Shown piece after piece: positions 12,455 through 24,100 of a stretch of DNA of 64,000 nt (position 1 is its first letter; each line of letters opens with the position of its first letter). The notes below the pieces were generated by a model that did not search any database, was not told the DNA's origin, and worked only from the letters and a program-made list of their open reading frames with translations. Made by a program: the position numbers and the translations under genes. Location: the NCBI GenBank assembly GCA_963921425.1, contig OY992837.1, positions 13,241,896 to 13,305,895 of the forward strand. The letters are read 5' to 3'. The DNA is from Dryas octopetala (taxonomy: Eukaryota; Streptophyta; Magnoliopsida; Rosales; Rosaceae).

Positions 12455-13506
12455 AGAGCTGCTATTTGCACACTTTTTTTTTTTTTTCTTTTTGCACACA
12501 TTTTTCTCTTACACACCTCCTACTATCTTCTAAAATTTAAAATTTCTCTTTTACACACCCCTTCTATTACCAAAATACCCCAACCTCATTAATCTCACCA
12601 AAATTTCTCATTACACACCCACCTAATCCAAATACTATACACCCCACCCCAAATATGAATTTTTAAATTAAAAAAAAAACAAAGAACAAAAAAAAAATGT
12701 TGAAACCAGCCCAGCCCCTCCCTCAGCCTCTGCCATCCCAGCCCCTCCCCCTCCCTCACCCACCCCGACAACCTCTCTCCCTTCCCCTCCCTCACCGACC
12801 ACCTCCCTCCCACTCTCTTTCCCTCACCTGACCACCTCCATCTCTCTCTCTCTCCTCCCCGCAACACCGACCCTCATATTTCTCTCTCCTCCTCGCAGCA
12901 CCTCCTCCTCCCCCGCAACACCAACTTTAAAAAAAAAAAAATTGCAGGTTCGGCAGACCAGTGCCGAACCCGTTAGTTTCGTTCGGCAGGTACCCACCGA
13001 ACGAACTAGGTTTGTTCGGCAGGTACCCACCGAACGAACCAGGTTTGTTCGGCAGTTACTTGTCGAACGAAACCGACGGGTTCGGCACTAGTCTGCCTAA
13101 TCACCTGCCACCCTTTTTTTTTTTGCTATTTGCTTGGGCGAGAAGAGAGAGAGAGAGAGAGAGAGAGAAGAATGTGGTAGTGGTGGTGGCTGTTTTGGCT
13201 TAAGTAGGGGGAAGAAGAAGGTGGTGGTGGTGGCTGTTTTGGTGGTGCAGGGGCTGGGGGGGTTGGTGCAGGGGCTGAGGGGCTAGGTGGGTTGGGTGGA
13301 GGGGGGAGGCCGGAGGGGGAGGGAGGGAGGGGTGGGTCGGGTGAGGGGGTTGAGGGGCTAGGTGGGTTGGGTGGAGGGGCTCGCTGAGGGAGGGTTGGAG
13401 AAGAAGAAGAAGAAAAAAAAAAAAAAAAGGGGGGGCTGTATAGTCTTTTTTTTTTTTTAATAGGAGTGTGCAAAAAGAAAAAAGAGGGTGTGCAAATAAA
13501 AGCCTC
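12455..13506. mobile_element. Mutator-like inverted-repeat element with 9-bp target duplication
   Basis: The ends read GAGCTGCTATTTGCACAC on the left and, reversed, GAGGCTTTTATTTGCACAC on the right. The block is flanked by a perfect 9-bp direct repeat, TTTAAATCG (12446-12454 and 13507-13515). Arms are pyrimidine- or purine-rich (12700-12910 and 13140-13420), so Pro- and Ser-rich open frames here are artefacts. The centre carries a tandem run of TTCGGCAGG-type quasi-palindromes. A related copy begins at 63206. No transposase is present. Confidence 0.88.
12945..13110. repeat. Tandem quasi-palindromes built on GTTCGGCAGGTACC
   Basis: Inside the element at 12455-13506, the word TTCGGCAGGTACCCACCGAA appears twice about 35 bp apart (about 12982 and 13016). 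Degenerate versions lie on both sides, ending in GCCGAAC or GTCGAACG. Each unit is close to its own reverse complement around GGTACC. The same word set recurs at 63605-63765. Confidence 0.85.
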
Positions 13507-13619
13507 TTTAAATCGGATCATTTTGCAAAATTTCCCGAATAAGTAGGAGTGTAGGACTTGTGTAGTTACCAACGTGGCGTGCAGGTATTGAACATGAGGG
13601 GAAAATAAAACGTGGTGTG

Positions 13620-13855
13620 CTGAGTGCCTACTCTCTACAGTCTCCTTCTCTCACTCACTCACGCAGACGCAGTCACTCTCTACTCAGCTGGAGGACCTGC
13701 ACGCGTCGATTCAGTGAGTCAACTCGAGCTTCTTCACTTTATCCACTCAGACTAGCCTATTGGGCTCCACACGTTTGATCACTCTCCCTTTCTGTCTAGA
13801 CCGAACCTCTCTCAGCTTTCATTTCATTTCATATTCAGGGTTTTAGCCGCTCAAG
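13620..13855 (+). promoter_or_regulatory. 5' leader and probable untranslated first exon of the NRPE7 gene
   Basis: A pyrimidine-rich stretch (repeated CACTCTC and CTCTCT words) ends in a good donor after GCCGCTCAAG (13855). The matching acceptor TTTTTGGCAG ends at 14995, twenty bases before the NRPE7 start codon, so a 1.14-kb 5'-UTR intron is likely. No clear TATA box was picked out; the transcription start is a guess. Confidence 0.5.
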
Positions 13856-14258
13856 GTATTCTTAAAGGTTTTGCAAACCCTAATCCCTCTTGTTCTCTCT
13901 CTCTCTCTCTAACCAAATATGTATGCGCTTGTTTTATTTGATTATTTGGGCAATTGGGTTTCCTATAACTTGTGGAATTGAATATGGGCAGAGTTTGGGT
14001 AGGTAACTTTCTTGTGCTCAGATTTATTCGCATGTATTTGGGTTTGTGGAGTTCGTTAGTGAAATTGCCTTCACATTGAGTGTTTGAACAATGGGTTTTT
14101 TCTTATTTGGTACAATATTGGGTGTGTGTGACTGACACAAGAGCGGTTTTGCTACTGCAATTGAGAGGTTGGAAGAAAATTTGTAAAAATTGAGCAGCTA
14201 CTTGTGCTGTCGGGACCTCTGTACCTTAGAAGACATAGAGATAGAAAGATGGCGATTG

Positions 14259-14365
14259 CAAGCCCTTGGGGTTAGCCCAAGTGGTGAGGGTGGATGGGGT
14301 AATGGATTAGGATTAGTGTAGGTCCAGTGTTCGATTACGCAACAAAAAAAAAAAAAAAGAAAGAA
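14259..14365 (+). mobile_element. tRNA-related SINE inside the NRPE7 5'-UTR intron
   Basis: A short insert reads CCCTTGGGGTTAGCCCAAG at its head. Box-A-like TTAGCCCAAGTGG and box-B-like GTGTTCGATTAC follow, then a long A-run with GAAA repeats. It is flanked by a 16-bp direct repeat, AGAAAGATGGCGATTG (14243-14258 and 14366-14381). The perfect duplication implies a fairly recent insertion. Confidence 0.9.
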
Positions 14366-15015
14366 AGAAAGATGGCGATTGTTTTGTTGCTTCTGTTCTG
14401 GTATGTACTTTTCTCATCTAATAATGACCAGTGAGGGACGACAACACTTTGTATTAGTGAGGTATTGTTTTCAAGATTACTATTTTCTCTGTTTTTTTAA
14501 GAAAACTATTGCTTACTATTGGTGACTTTGAGGTGTTGCTTCACTTTGTTTCCTGATGGCTGTTAGTTCTTGCAAATCTTCACTGAATGTTTAGTCCAAC
14601 TTTTACTTGCTCATTACGTGTTTTTTATGCTTTTTAGATTTGGTGCAGTTGATCATTTGGATACATGTGCTTGTAAATATGTACTTTAGCCTTCTCTTAG
14701 TTAAAGGTAGACGGATTCATATGGCAAATTTTTAATATCATCAAAAGATTTCAGTTAACATTTAAAATGGTTTAGAAACTGCTCTCCTCGCTCACGACAT
14801 AGTTACCTTCTCTGAATGGTAGTCGCAGTTATGTCCTTTGTGAACAATCTTTTTCACTCATTATTTGTTGCATGCACGGAACATTGACTTCCATATGTAT
14901 GATTTACACTACACAGGGCAAGAATATTGTTTGAGAGAATTCAGGGATCAGACCTAATGTACAATTGGTTGCTGTTTTTTTCTGGTTTTTGGCAGGTAGA
15001 GAAAAAAAAAAAACC

Positions 15016-15546
15016 ATGTTTCTCAAAGTACAGTTGCCCTGGAATGTTGTAATCCCTGCCGAAAACCTCAATGCAAAAGGATTGATGCTCCAAAAGGAAA
15101 TTCTTGTCCGCCTACTCGATGATTTTGCTGCAAAAAAGGCGACCAAAGATCTTGGATACTTTCTTTCTGTCACAACTCTGGAAAGCATAGGAGAGGGAAG
15201 AGTCAGGCAGCACACTGGGGATGTGCTGTTTCCAGTTGTTTTCAGCGGCATAACGTTCAAGCTTTTCAGGGGAGAGATCTTGGAGGGGGTTGTTCACAAG
15301 GTGCTGAAGCATGGAGCACTCTTGAGATGCGGTCCAATTGAGAACATTTACCTCTCTAATCTGAAAATGCCGGATTACAATTATGTGCCTGGGGAGAATC
15401 CTGTCTTCATGAATAAGAAGATGTCTAAGATTGAAAAAGATTCTGTGGTCCGGTTCATTGTCATCGGGACTAAGTGGCTTGAAGCAGAAAGGGAATTTCA
15501 GGCATTGGTTGGTTTACATGCTGATTATCTAGGACCAGTTTCTTAG
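15016..15546 (+). CDS. NRPE7: RNA polymerase IV/V subunit 7 (Rpb7-like)
   Basis: A single coding exon of 176 residues beginning MFLKVQLPWNVVIPAENLNA, which I recognise as the NRPD7/NRPE7 type. Arabidopsis subunits of this class are similar in length and sequence. The N-terminal part (about 1-78) is the Rpb7 tip domain, containing LGYFLSVTTLESIGEG; the C-terminal part (about 80-170) is an S1/OB fold, starting GEILEGVVHKVLKHGALLRC. The protein forms the stalk of the plant-specific polymerases that make siRNA precursors and scaffold transcripts in RNA-directed DNA methylation; the close paralogue NRPB7 serves polymerase II. The start was chosen because it gives the family N-terminus and follows a good acceptor; reading further upstream would cross that acceptor. 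No defect is seen. Confidence 0.93.
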   Translation: MFLKVQLPWNVVIPAENLNAKGLMLQKEILVRLLDDFAAKKATKDLGYFLSVTTLESIGEGRVRQHTGDVLFPVVFSGITFKLFRGEILEGVVHKVLKHGALLRCGPIENIYLSNLKMPDYNYVPGENPVFMNKKMSKIEKDSVVRFIVIGTKWLEAEREFQALVGLHADYLGPVS

Positions 15547-16500
15547 CATATTCCACTATGCTTATGACCTGCAAGTTTGCTTCTATGTTTTGTCCTTAAC
15601 TTTAAAAATGCTGGTTGTTCATGTTACTCTTAGTATATTCTTGTTGACCGTAACAGCAGCCTCTCTTTGGTATTTTAATGTGATGCCAGTAATTTGTAAT
15701 GTTTTTCTGAAATGTTTTTGAATGGTAGGTCTGACATTGAAACATTTTGAAGGTCTTGATCCAAAATCCAAGTTAACGTCAAAATCTTTCAGAAGATGGT
15801 CTCCTTCTTGTTTGCGGTAGAGTCAAGTTTTTACATGTCTAGAGTCCCATGTTCCTTGACCTTTCCAAGTACAAAAAGATTTCTCCTTTCCTTTAGGTTT
15901 GCAAGCTAGCTACTTATTTCCTTTGTTTCCCATTTTAATCTCCGGGTCAAAGCTGGACTTTCAACTTGGAAAGTAAGAATCGATAAAATTACAAGTTAAT
16001 AAAGAGACTGGCCAGTTAGTTATTAGTCTAATATTATTTGCCTCATTTTTGTTGGAAGAGGAGGTCCTTAAGTTCGAACCTCCCTCCTGTGGATTGAAAT
16101 CATGAAGGAACGTGATGTTGCTTTCAACTAAGCTAAGAGAAGAAACCTTGTGCAATGGATGATAGCTAGGCCCACTTTCAAAGTACAAATTAGTTAGGCA
16201 AAAAAAGAATATATAGGAATAATAAGTCTCTTGCTAGGAAGTTGTCAAGTTGAAGTAGCCAAGTTGCCAAGTTTAATTGTTTTGCTCTTTCACTTTCCTA
16301 GTGTGGAGATCACCACATTCACGACTCCTTGGTCAAAAAACAACTACGCGCTCCACATTTCCCTTCCCCATATGTTACCCAAATTCAAGATATTTATATA
16401 GTTGATATGATATGGTGGCATTCAGCCATTCACGTGCCATATTATCTCCAATTCTGAAACTTGTATAAATTGGAAGTGCTGTTGTCTAAAAACCCCAACA
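15547..16500. other. Intergenic with a worn SINE-like patch
   Basis: Mostly 3' flank of NRPE7 and promoter of the methyltransferase gene. Around 16012-16085 the words TTAGTTATTAGTCTAATATT and AAGTTCGAACCTCC occur in the order of a tRNA-type box A and box B. A related patch lies, reversed, at 48545-48620. I see no other structure. Confidence 0.45.
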
Positions 16501-16505
16501 CAGAA

Positions 16506-17543
16506 ATGGCAGAGCTTTTCATCAAACAATCGAAGCAGTATGCAAAGACTCGGCCTGGTTACCCAGAAAAGCTCTTTCAATTCATTGCCTCCAAGACTAC
16601 TTCTCACGACCTCGCATGGGATGTCGGCACTGGCAGCGGCCAGGCTGCCAGATCTGTAAGAATTTCTCTTAGTTTCTAACATTTGTTGTGCATATTAATT
16701 AGGTTGCTTCATTGTCACTCTAGACCTCTCTCTCATCAGTGATCATTAGTTTAGATAGATTTAGAATGTGATAACATAATAACTGACAATTAGCTAGCTA
16801 GATGACATTTCCAGGTGTACATCTTTCTTATTTTTATCAAATGATATTAGAGAGAGATTCGAATCAAAACCTTATTGTTCAACTAATTTCAGCTAGCTGG
16901 GATCTACAAGAATGTGATAGCCACAGATACAAGCCCAAAACAACTTGAATTCGCACCCAAGCTGCCCAATATTCGCTATGAGCATACTCCTCCAGTCATT
17001 TCCATAGCCGAAGTTGAACAAAAATTGGCACCAAAATCAAGCATGGATTTGGTGACCATTGCTCAGGCCCTCCACTGGTTTGACCTCCCTAGTTTCTACC
17101 AACAAGTCAAATGGGTGCTCAAAAAACCCAATGGGGTCATTGCTGCATGGTGCTACACGGTGCCTAGAGTTGACAAGACGGTAGACGCCGTCTTTGATCC
17201 ATTCTATTCCATTGATTCCAAACCCTATTGGGATCCAGCGCGTAAATTCGTTGACGAAAGGTACGGCAGCATCGATTTTCCGTTCGAGCCGGTGGATGGA
17301 GAAGACAATACAGGACCATTTGAGTTTGTGACAGAGAGGTTGATGGACTTGGAGGACTTTCTTACTTACATAAGGTCATGGTCAGCGTATCAAACGGCAA
17401 AGGAAAAGGGTGTTGAGCTTTTGAAGAGTCATGTGATTGAGGCATTTAAGCAAGCTTGGAGTGTTGATTCTGCTGATGGCCACAAGGCTGTCAAGTTTCC
17501 TGTCAATCTAAGAATTGGACGAGTGGGGGAATGTAGGGATTAA
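16506..17543 (+). CDS. SAM-dependent methyltransferase (UbiE/trans-aconitate type)
   Basis: Two exons, 16506-16655 and 16893-17543, join in phase at consensus GT-AG sites and give 266 residues starting MAELFIKQSKQYAKTRPGYP. Motif I is DVGTGSGQAA at residues 39-48, interrupted by the intron just after ARS. The acidic post-I residue is in VIATDTS, and ALHWFD matches the later core motif. The family is the plant methyltransferase-11 group, cytosolic, often stress- or pathogen-induced; its natural substrates are mostly unknown and I do not assign one. The length is normal. TGTATAAATT at about 16461-16470 is a plausible TATA box, some 40 bp before the start codon. Confidence 0.9.
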
Positions 17544-17604
17544 TTAAGGAGATTGAAAAGTATTTTCAAATGATCATGTGATATGCATGCAAATGGTTGG
17601 TGAG

Positions 17605-17695
17605 CAATGTGTGTCAAATTATTAGTCTTTTAAACAGTGTGTATCAAATAATTAGTCTTTTTTAAACAGTGTGTATCAAATAATTAGTCTTTAAT
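17605..17695 (+). repeat. Three tandem 32-34-bp repeats
   Basis: The phrase GTGTGTATCAAATAATTAGT followed by CTTTTTAAACA is repeated three times just downstream of the methyltransferase stop codon, with small length differences in the T-run. It probably lies in the 3' untranslated region. Confidence 0.85.
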
Positions 17696-17731
17696 TGTTA
17701 TAATACATCTATTCTATAATAATAATAAAAA

Positions 17732-18787
17732 TGCTTATTTCACGATTTACCACTCATAACTGTTTTTCATTTTCACATTGTCACTTGAAATTTTTTGTTG
17801 TCTCAGTTTACCACACATTTCGTTTTACTTTGTTCCATCAATAACTCCGTCAAAAATGCTAATGTGGCGCGTTGGATATGTGTCACGTGTCACATCTTTT
17901 CTTTTCTTTTCTGATTTTTTTATTTTCTTATTTTTATAAACTTTGAAAATTAATTAAAAAAAGCTCTGGACTTAGAAAAATATACGGAAAATTTCTACAG
18001 ACTCGTTTTGATTAGTACTAATTTACTATAAAGTTAAATTACCAATTTTCCCTTTGAGAGTTTTTAAAAAATTTGAAAAGTCTAAATTTATTTCTAAAAA
18101 ATTAAAATAAATTTTCCTCTATTAAATGAATTCTAAAATTTTCGTAAAGTCTCAGACAAATTCTCAAAAATATTTTAGAAATTACCAAAAACCTATTTTA
18201 GAGAATTCTTTCGAGACTTTACAAAAATTTTAGAATTTATTTTATAGAGGAAAATTTATTTTCCTCTAAGACCGAGAGGTCTTTTGGGTATCAAGTGTTC
18301 ATGAAAAATGTATTGTTAGTTTTTAGAAGATCAACGTACAGACCTCGTATTTTTTTAAGTTCGGGAGATTATCCTATGAATTTCCAAAGAGTCTGTCTAG
18401 AGTATTTTAATTTTCTAGAAATAAATTTGGACTTCCCAAATTTTCTGAAAACACTCAGAGAGAAAATTAGTATTTTGATTTCATAGTAAATTAGTACTAG
18501 TCAAGACGAGTCTATAAGAATTTTTCGGAATCCGGAGCTATTTTTAATTAATTTTCAAAGTTTATAAAAATAGAAAAATAGAAAAAAAATATGAAAAAAA
18601 AAAATGTGACACATGGCGCACATCTAGCTCGCCACATCAGCATTTTTTGACGAAGTTGTTAACGGAACAAAATAAATTATGACACAGACATAAGTTACAG
18701 GTAGTAAGCTGAGACAAAAAAATTTTTAAGTGACAATGTGGAAATGAAAAATAGTTATGGGTGTACTGGTTAATCGTGAAATAAGCC
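17732..18787. mobile_element. Fold-back element of the GGCTTATTTCACG family, copy 1
   Basis: The terminal words TGCTTATTTCACGATTTACC (left) and, reversed, GGCTTATTTCACGATTAACC (right) bound a 1,056-bp block that is nearly palindromic throughout. The halves meet near 18180-18200, with AGAGAATTCTTTCGAGACTT mirrored by AAGTCTCAGACAAATTCTC. Flanks carry TAATAAAAA on both sides (17723-17731, 18788-18796), though in A/T-simple DNA. Related copies are at 31000-32135 and 60670-61691. No coding capacity. Confidence 0.85.
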
Positions 18788-19341
18788 TAATAAAAAAGGG
18801 CAATGCTAGAGTGTCCTAATCTTGTGTCATATTTTTGTGCTCTAATGACTTGGAATTTCATGTCATTTTAAATATTTAATTTAATTAAATACATGTCATA
18901 ATTTATTTGTCGCATTATTTTTTACAAAGACCATTTAACCTTTTATATAATTCTTATGACATTTAAATTATAATAAATAAAAGAATTAACTCCCCCTCGA
19001 TCCGAATCGGATCCACCATATCTCTTTATTCGTCATATATGTCTTCACCTACCTACCCAGCCTTACCATTAACATTTTTTAATTTTGACAAGTTACTTCT
19101 AATACGATAGTAATTAAATTCAAATCATTAACTTTTTTTACATTGTTGACAAAAAATTTCATGTGTCAACACGTGGTTTTGCACATGAGTGGAATTTTGA
19201 ACATCTCAGTTCACCTGGATGCCTATTTAAGTCTATCATGTCTTTGAACCCCGATTAGTTTGGTATTGAAATCCTTTATTTTTCCAAACTTATTGTACAA
19301 TGGCAAGTAGGGGCTTATATAGGCATCCAAGCAAACTAAAA
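18788..19341. other. AT-rich intergenic spacer
   Basis: No gene or repeat partner recognised. Contains AAACTAAAA (19333-19341), the left target duplication of the next element. Confidence 0.55.
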
Positions 19342-20451
19342 GAGAGCAGTTTTGCTCACCTCCTTTAACTCAGGTGTATGCTCACCTCCTATCTAAAATA
19401 CTGCCACGTGTTTGAAAAACTAACCATGAGTTAACTATTGTATTTAATTATTTATGATGTTATAATGATGAGAGAGAAAAATAATTTGACAACTCCTTTC
19501 TTATTTTATCCTTATCTTTTATTACTCAACTTTTTTTTATCACCCGTTAATTTCTCTTTTCTCTTTTATTTAATTATTTCTAATAATTTTTACTTCTTTT
19601 GTTTTTTTGCTCTTCTCCAGTACGTCTCTAGTATTCAAAAAATCACATCCATTTTTTTGGGTCTTCTCATGTATACACATTTATCTATTTTTTTAATTAA
19701 TTAAAAAATAAAAATATTTTAACAACACATTTGCAATTCGAACAAAAAACTCATTTGCAAAGTTTTATCTAAAATGTTGGCCAAACAAAAATCTAAAACA
19801 ACTCATTTACATATATAGAAAATCCAATAAAAAAGTTACATGAGTTCAAAAAAAAAAAATTTATGTCATTGCAACTATTCTTCTCTCTTCAAATGCTGCA
19901 ACACCTTAGATTGACCTAAGAATTTGTTTGATCTGAAAAGGTCATGTATGAGACAAGAAAGAAGAATTCTTAGGCAAAAAAAAAATGTGTTGTTGGAATA
20001 TTTTTTTTAATTAATTAAAAAAGTAGATAAAAGGTGTATACATGAGAAGACCCAAAAAAATTGGATGTGGTTTTTTGGGTACTGGAGGCATACTAGAAAA
20101 GAGCAAATAAAAAAAAAGCAAAAATTATTAAATGCATGTGGTTTTTTAGATACTAGAGGCATACTGGAGAAGAGCAAAAAAACAAAAGAAGCAAAAATTA
20201 TTAGAAATAATTAAATAAAAGAGAAAATAAAAATTAATAGGTAACAAAAAAGTGGAAAAAAGTTGAGTAATAAAAGATAAGGATAAAAGTAAAAAAGAGT
20301 TGTCAAATTATTTTTCTCTCTCATCATTATAATATCATAAATAATTAAATACAATAGATTAACTCATGATTAATTTTTTAAACACATGGCAGCATTTTAG
20401 ATGGGAGGTGAGCATACACCTGAGTTAAAGGAGGTGAGCAAAACTGCTCTT
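19342..20451. mobile_element. Long fold-back element with 9-bp target duplication
   Basis: It begins GAGAGCAGTTTTGCTCACC and ends with the complement, GGTGAGCAAAACTGCTC plus TT. A perfect AAACTAAAA duplication flanks it (19333-19341, 20452-20460). The complementary arms run inward for at least 350 bp, for example TAATTATTTATGATGTTATA near 19443 against its mirror near 20322. The right arm carries an extra internal duplication of an AGATACTAGAGGCATACT-like segment (about 20080 and 20148). No protein is encoded; the 9-bp duplication fits Mutator-like transposition. Confidence 0.9.
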
Positions 20452-20861
20452 AAACTAAAATGTCCAAAATACCACTTATGTACGAAGTATGTCAGATTTT
20501 ATGCCAGAAGTTTAAATATGATTAACGATTTGGACTTAATTGCTATTATATTGAAAACACATGACTGAAATTGCTAAAATTAAAAAAAAAAATGACCAAA
20601 GTGAAAGTTTTACAAAAGTACAAAGACCAAAAGTATCATTTGACCAAATTTAAAAATACACTTAAATGGATCATTAACTAAAAAAATATGATAAGTATCA
20701 ATAATTCGGAGCTGCCTAAAAGAAAAATAAAAAATAAAAAACACTCGGGATCATTCATATGAATGAATGAATGATTCATCTGACTCGGGATGTAACAACA
20801 CTCCGAGTCAACTCTCCAAGTTACCAACACTCGTAAAAGTAAATCCTAACTGAAAGCAATA
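20452..20861. other. Intergenic spacer before the FKBP gene
   Basis: AT-rich with a GAATGAATGAATGATTCAT word (about 20761-20779). No gene recognised. Confidence 0.5.
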
Positions 20862-21055
<194 letters not shown>

Positions 21056-21148
21056 ATTCATTATGGTTATGGTTATGGCAGACTCCTCCTTCAAAGTTCA
21101 AACCCAGTTGGGAAACTGAAGAAAGTCCAAAATTCAGGTTTGCCTGTT

Positions 21149-24100
21149 ATGGAAATCGGGAACCAAGGCCTAAGGAAGCAGATTCTCAGAAAAGGACATT
21201 CATGGCAAACTCCATCTCGTGGGGACGAGGTTGAAGGTACTACTAATACAACCCATCAATTATACTTTACAAGTTTACAGTGGTTTGTTTGGTTGCTGAG
21301 AAACGGTATTGAAAGATTGAAAGGGGAATGATGGAAACTGAAATTGAACCAAAAGAATTAAAGAAAAAAAAAAAAAAAAGGAAGAAACTTTTTTTTTTCC
21401 AATGAAAAAAAAAGGGAAGAACCTTGAGTCTCATATTTGTTACTGGTTTGTTAAGAATCATGAGTGATCGATCATGAATCATTTTCGACAGAATTTCTTT
21501 CTTTCGAATCTTTCCCTTCGTTTTCTCAGTAGCCAAACAGAGAGTGAGAGTGTGTCAGTCATCTGACTTATAGTGGAACTTCATGTTTTAGTACATTTCA
21601 GCGGACGTATCAAAGGAGGGGCACATCTTGACTCAACTCATGATACAGGAACTCCATTTCGGTTCAAGATAGGCCAATGTAAGCACTGAATTTATCAAGT
21701 AATTATTTAACAGATAATTACTTTCATTTTGTACTCGGTACAATTTCTCATCTGAATTTATTAGCCAACAAGAAGAAAAATTTCAGTGGACTTTAATCTA
21801 ATTATGAATTGCACTGAAATTCGTATTGAAAATCAATTAGGTGTTTATTTTTTTCTTGTTTTGGATATGGGCTGCTGCTATATAGTTACTTGAGTATGAA
21901 GTGTAAGTATCATGGATGTGTTTCGAAACAAAACTGTAATGAAGAGTAAGAATGGACTGCCTTTACATCTCCCATCTATTCTCAATATTATATATATATA
22001 TATATATATTCTTCAAATTTCTAGATGTAATATTAGGCATGAAATCAGCAATTCTAATTCAGTCTATTGCATGTTTGGAGAGAGGTCTTCATTGGTTTGT
22101 AGCACAATTGCTTCCAGCTTGCTGAGGTGAGGGGCTGCTTATTAGACTGCCTCCAATTTTTCTTTTCTTTGACACTTGAATTCAATGTCAGGTGAAGTTA
22201 TTGAGGGATGGGATGAAGGGGTTTCCACAATGAAGAAGGGGGAGAGAGCAATCTTTACAATACCGCCAAACTTGGCATATGGGGAAGACGGTTCTCCGCC
22301 CCTCATTCCACCCAATTCAACTCTCATTTTTGACATTGAGATGCTATCTTGGAGCATCATCAGGGATCTAACTGGTGATGGTGGAATACTGAAGAAGATA
22401 ACAAAGGAGGGTGGGGGATGGGCTACACCCCGAGATGGTGATGAAGTTTTTGGTAAATGCTTATACAAAAAAATGGTTGCTCTTAAGTGGTCTGAAAAAT
22501 CATATGGTGTCCTGTTTTACAGAGAAATTATATACTCCAAATTTCTTTTCTATATTAGACTTTTATGTTCAATAATGGTTGACAGAGAGAAGTGTTACAT
22601 AAACATACCAGAAGCCTAACTGTATGAACCCAACAGGCTGACAAGTCTGACATAACGCCTTTCAAAAGCAAAAGATTGCCCCAAATCATAAGCCCTGTCG
22701 AAATTTCAAAAAGAAATCTACCTTGCATTGAACTATCCTTGACTTTGGTTCTATGTGTTAGTTTAGCATCTTCTGAGCTCCATATTAGACACTTTGGTTC
22801 GATCTAATACTCAGTGGAAACTGACTGAAACAACAATGGAAGCTTAATAGATACCTGAAGGCATTGTTCACATAGGGGGCCAAGGATTTTTTTTGTGAAG
22901 ATAGGGCATGCTAAATTTGTTAGTAGGGAGTTCGCTGTGTTCATAGATACATCAATGTTTTTGACTTCTTGCAAAAATTTGAATGGCTGGCCATTGTATT
23001 TTTTTTTTTTCTACATATTTGTAGTGAAGTATGAGATAAGGCTTGACAACGGTACACTTGTCTCGAAATCCAATGATGGTATGGAGTTTCATATAGGTGA
23101 TGGTGAGTTGAACTTCGTAACTTATCTTTTACATTACATCTCAGAAATTTACGGAACACAGAGTTTACAGTCATCATAAGGTTTAATATATAAGTTTTCT
23201 TTTCCTTCTGAAAGGTCAAATATGTTCTTCCATATGCAAAGCAGTGAAGACAATGAGAAGAGGTGAGAAAGCAGAGCTAGCAGTGAAGTTCTCCTCCTGT
23301 AAGTTGATGCTGGTACTTGTTCCTGTCAAATCAGTAAGAATTTCTTTTTTTGGTTTTATAATTTATTTTGGTGGGTTCTATTCCACTTTTCCCACTACTC
23401 TACCAAGAGCATGTTGATGTAGTTTGAGAATTAAATCTTAATTCCCACCGTCACGGCGTACAAGCAATAATTCGATGAAAGATAAATAACAAACACAGCC
23501 AAGAAAACAGAAAATAATAAACCAACAAGCACACACAATCACACCGAGATTTGTTACGAGGTTCGGCAAAATTCCTGCCTACGTCCCCGGGAGAGATCTC
23601 CGTTCTTCACTATGAGAATAATAAGTATTAAGATTACAATTGGACTAAATCACATAACCCAATCCCCAAATCCCTTGTACACCCTTTCACAAAGTGTTTC
23701 CCAAAACCCTAGATCTCTCACCCAAGATTAATTACCTAATCTTGATCTCACCAATTCTAGATTGTGTGCCTCCCAAGAATCCTAAGGACTTGCTCACTCT
23801 AATCTGATTCTCTCACGTTTTTCTAAGCCCCTAAAGTCCTATTTATAACCATAGGCCTTAGATTACAATCCTAGATAAAGTAGGAAGAAAGTTAACTTTG
23901 AGTAGGAAATAAGTTTCCTTTATACACAAGGAAAACCTCAAAACTTGCCCAAAACGAAGTCCAAAACGCACCAGGAATTAATAACCTTCCAACACCTATT
24001 TGGACTCCTAACTTCATCCTAGAATACCATGGAAATCCCCCATGAACCAGGAAATCTTCAAATGCGAGCCAAATTAACAACAATCTCCACCTTGGCGAGC

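Noticed and set aside
13126-13572. Proline-rich 148-codon frame
   Set aside because: It is the G-rich arm of an inverted-repeat element read on the opposite strand.
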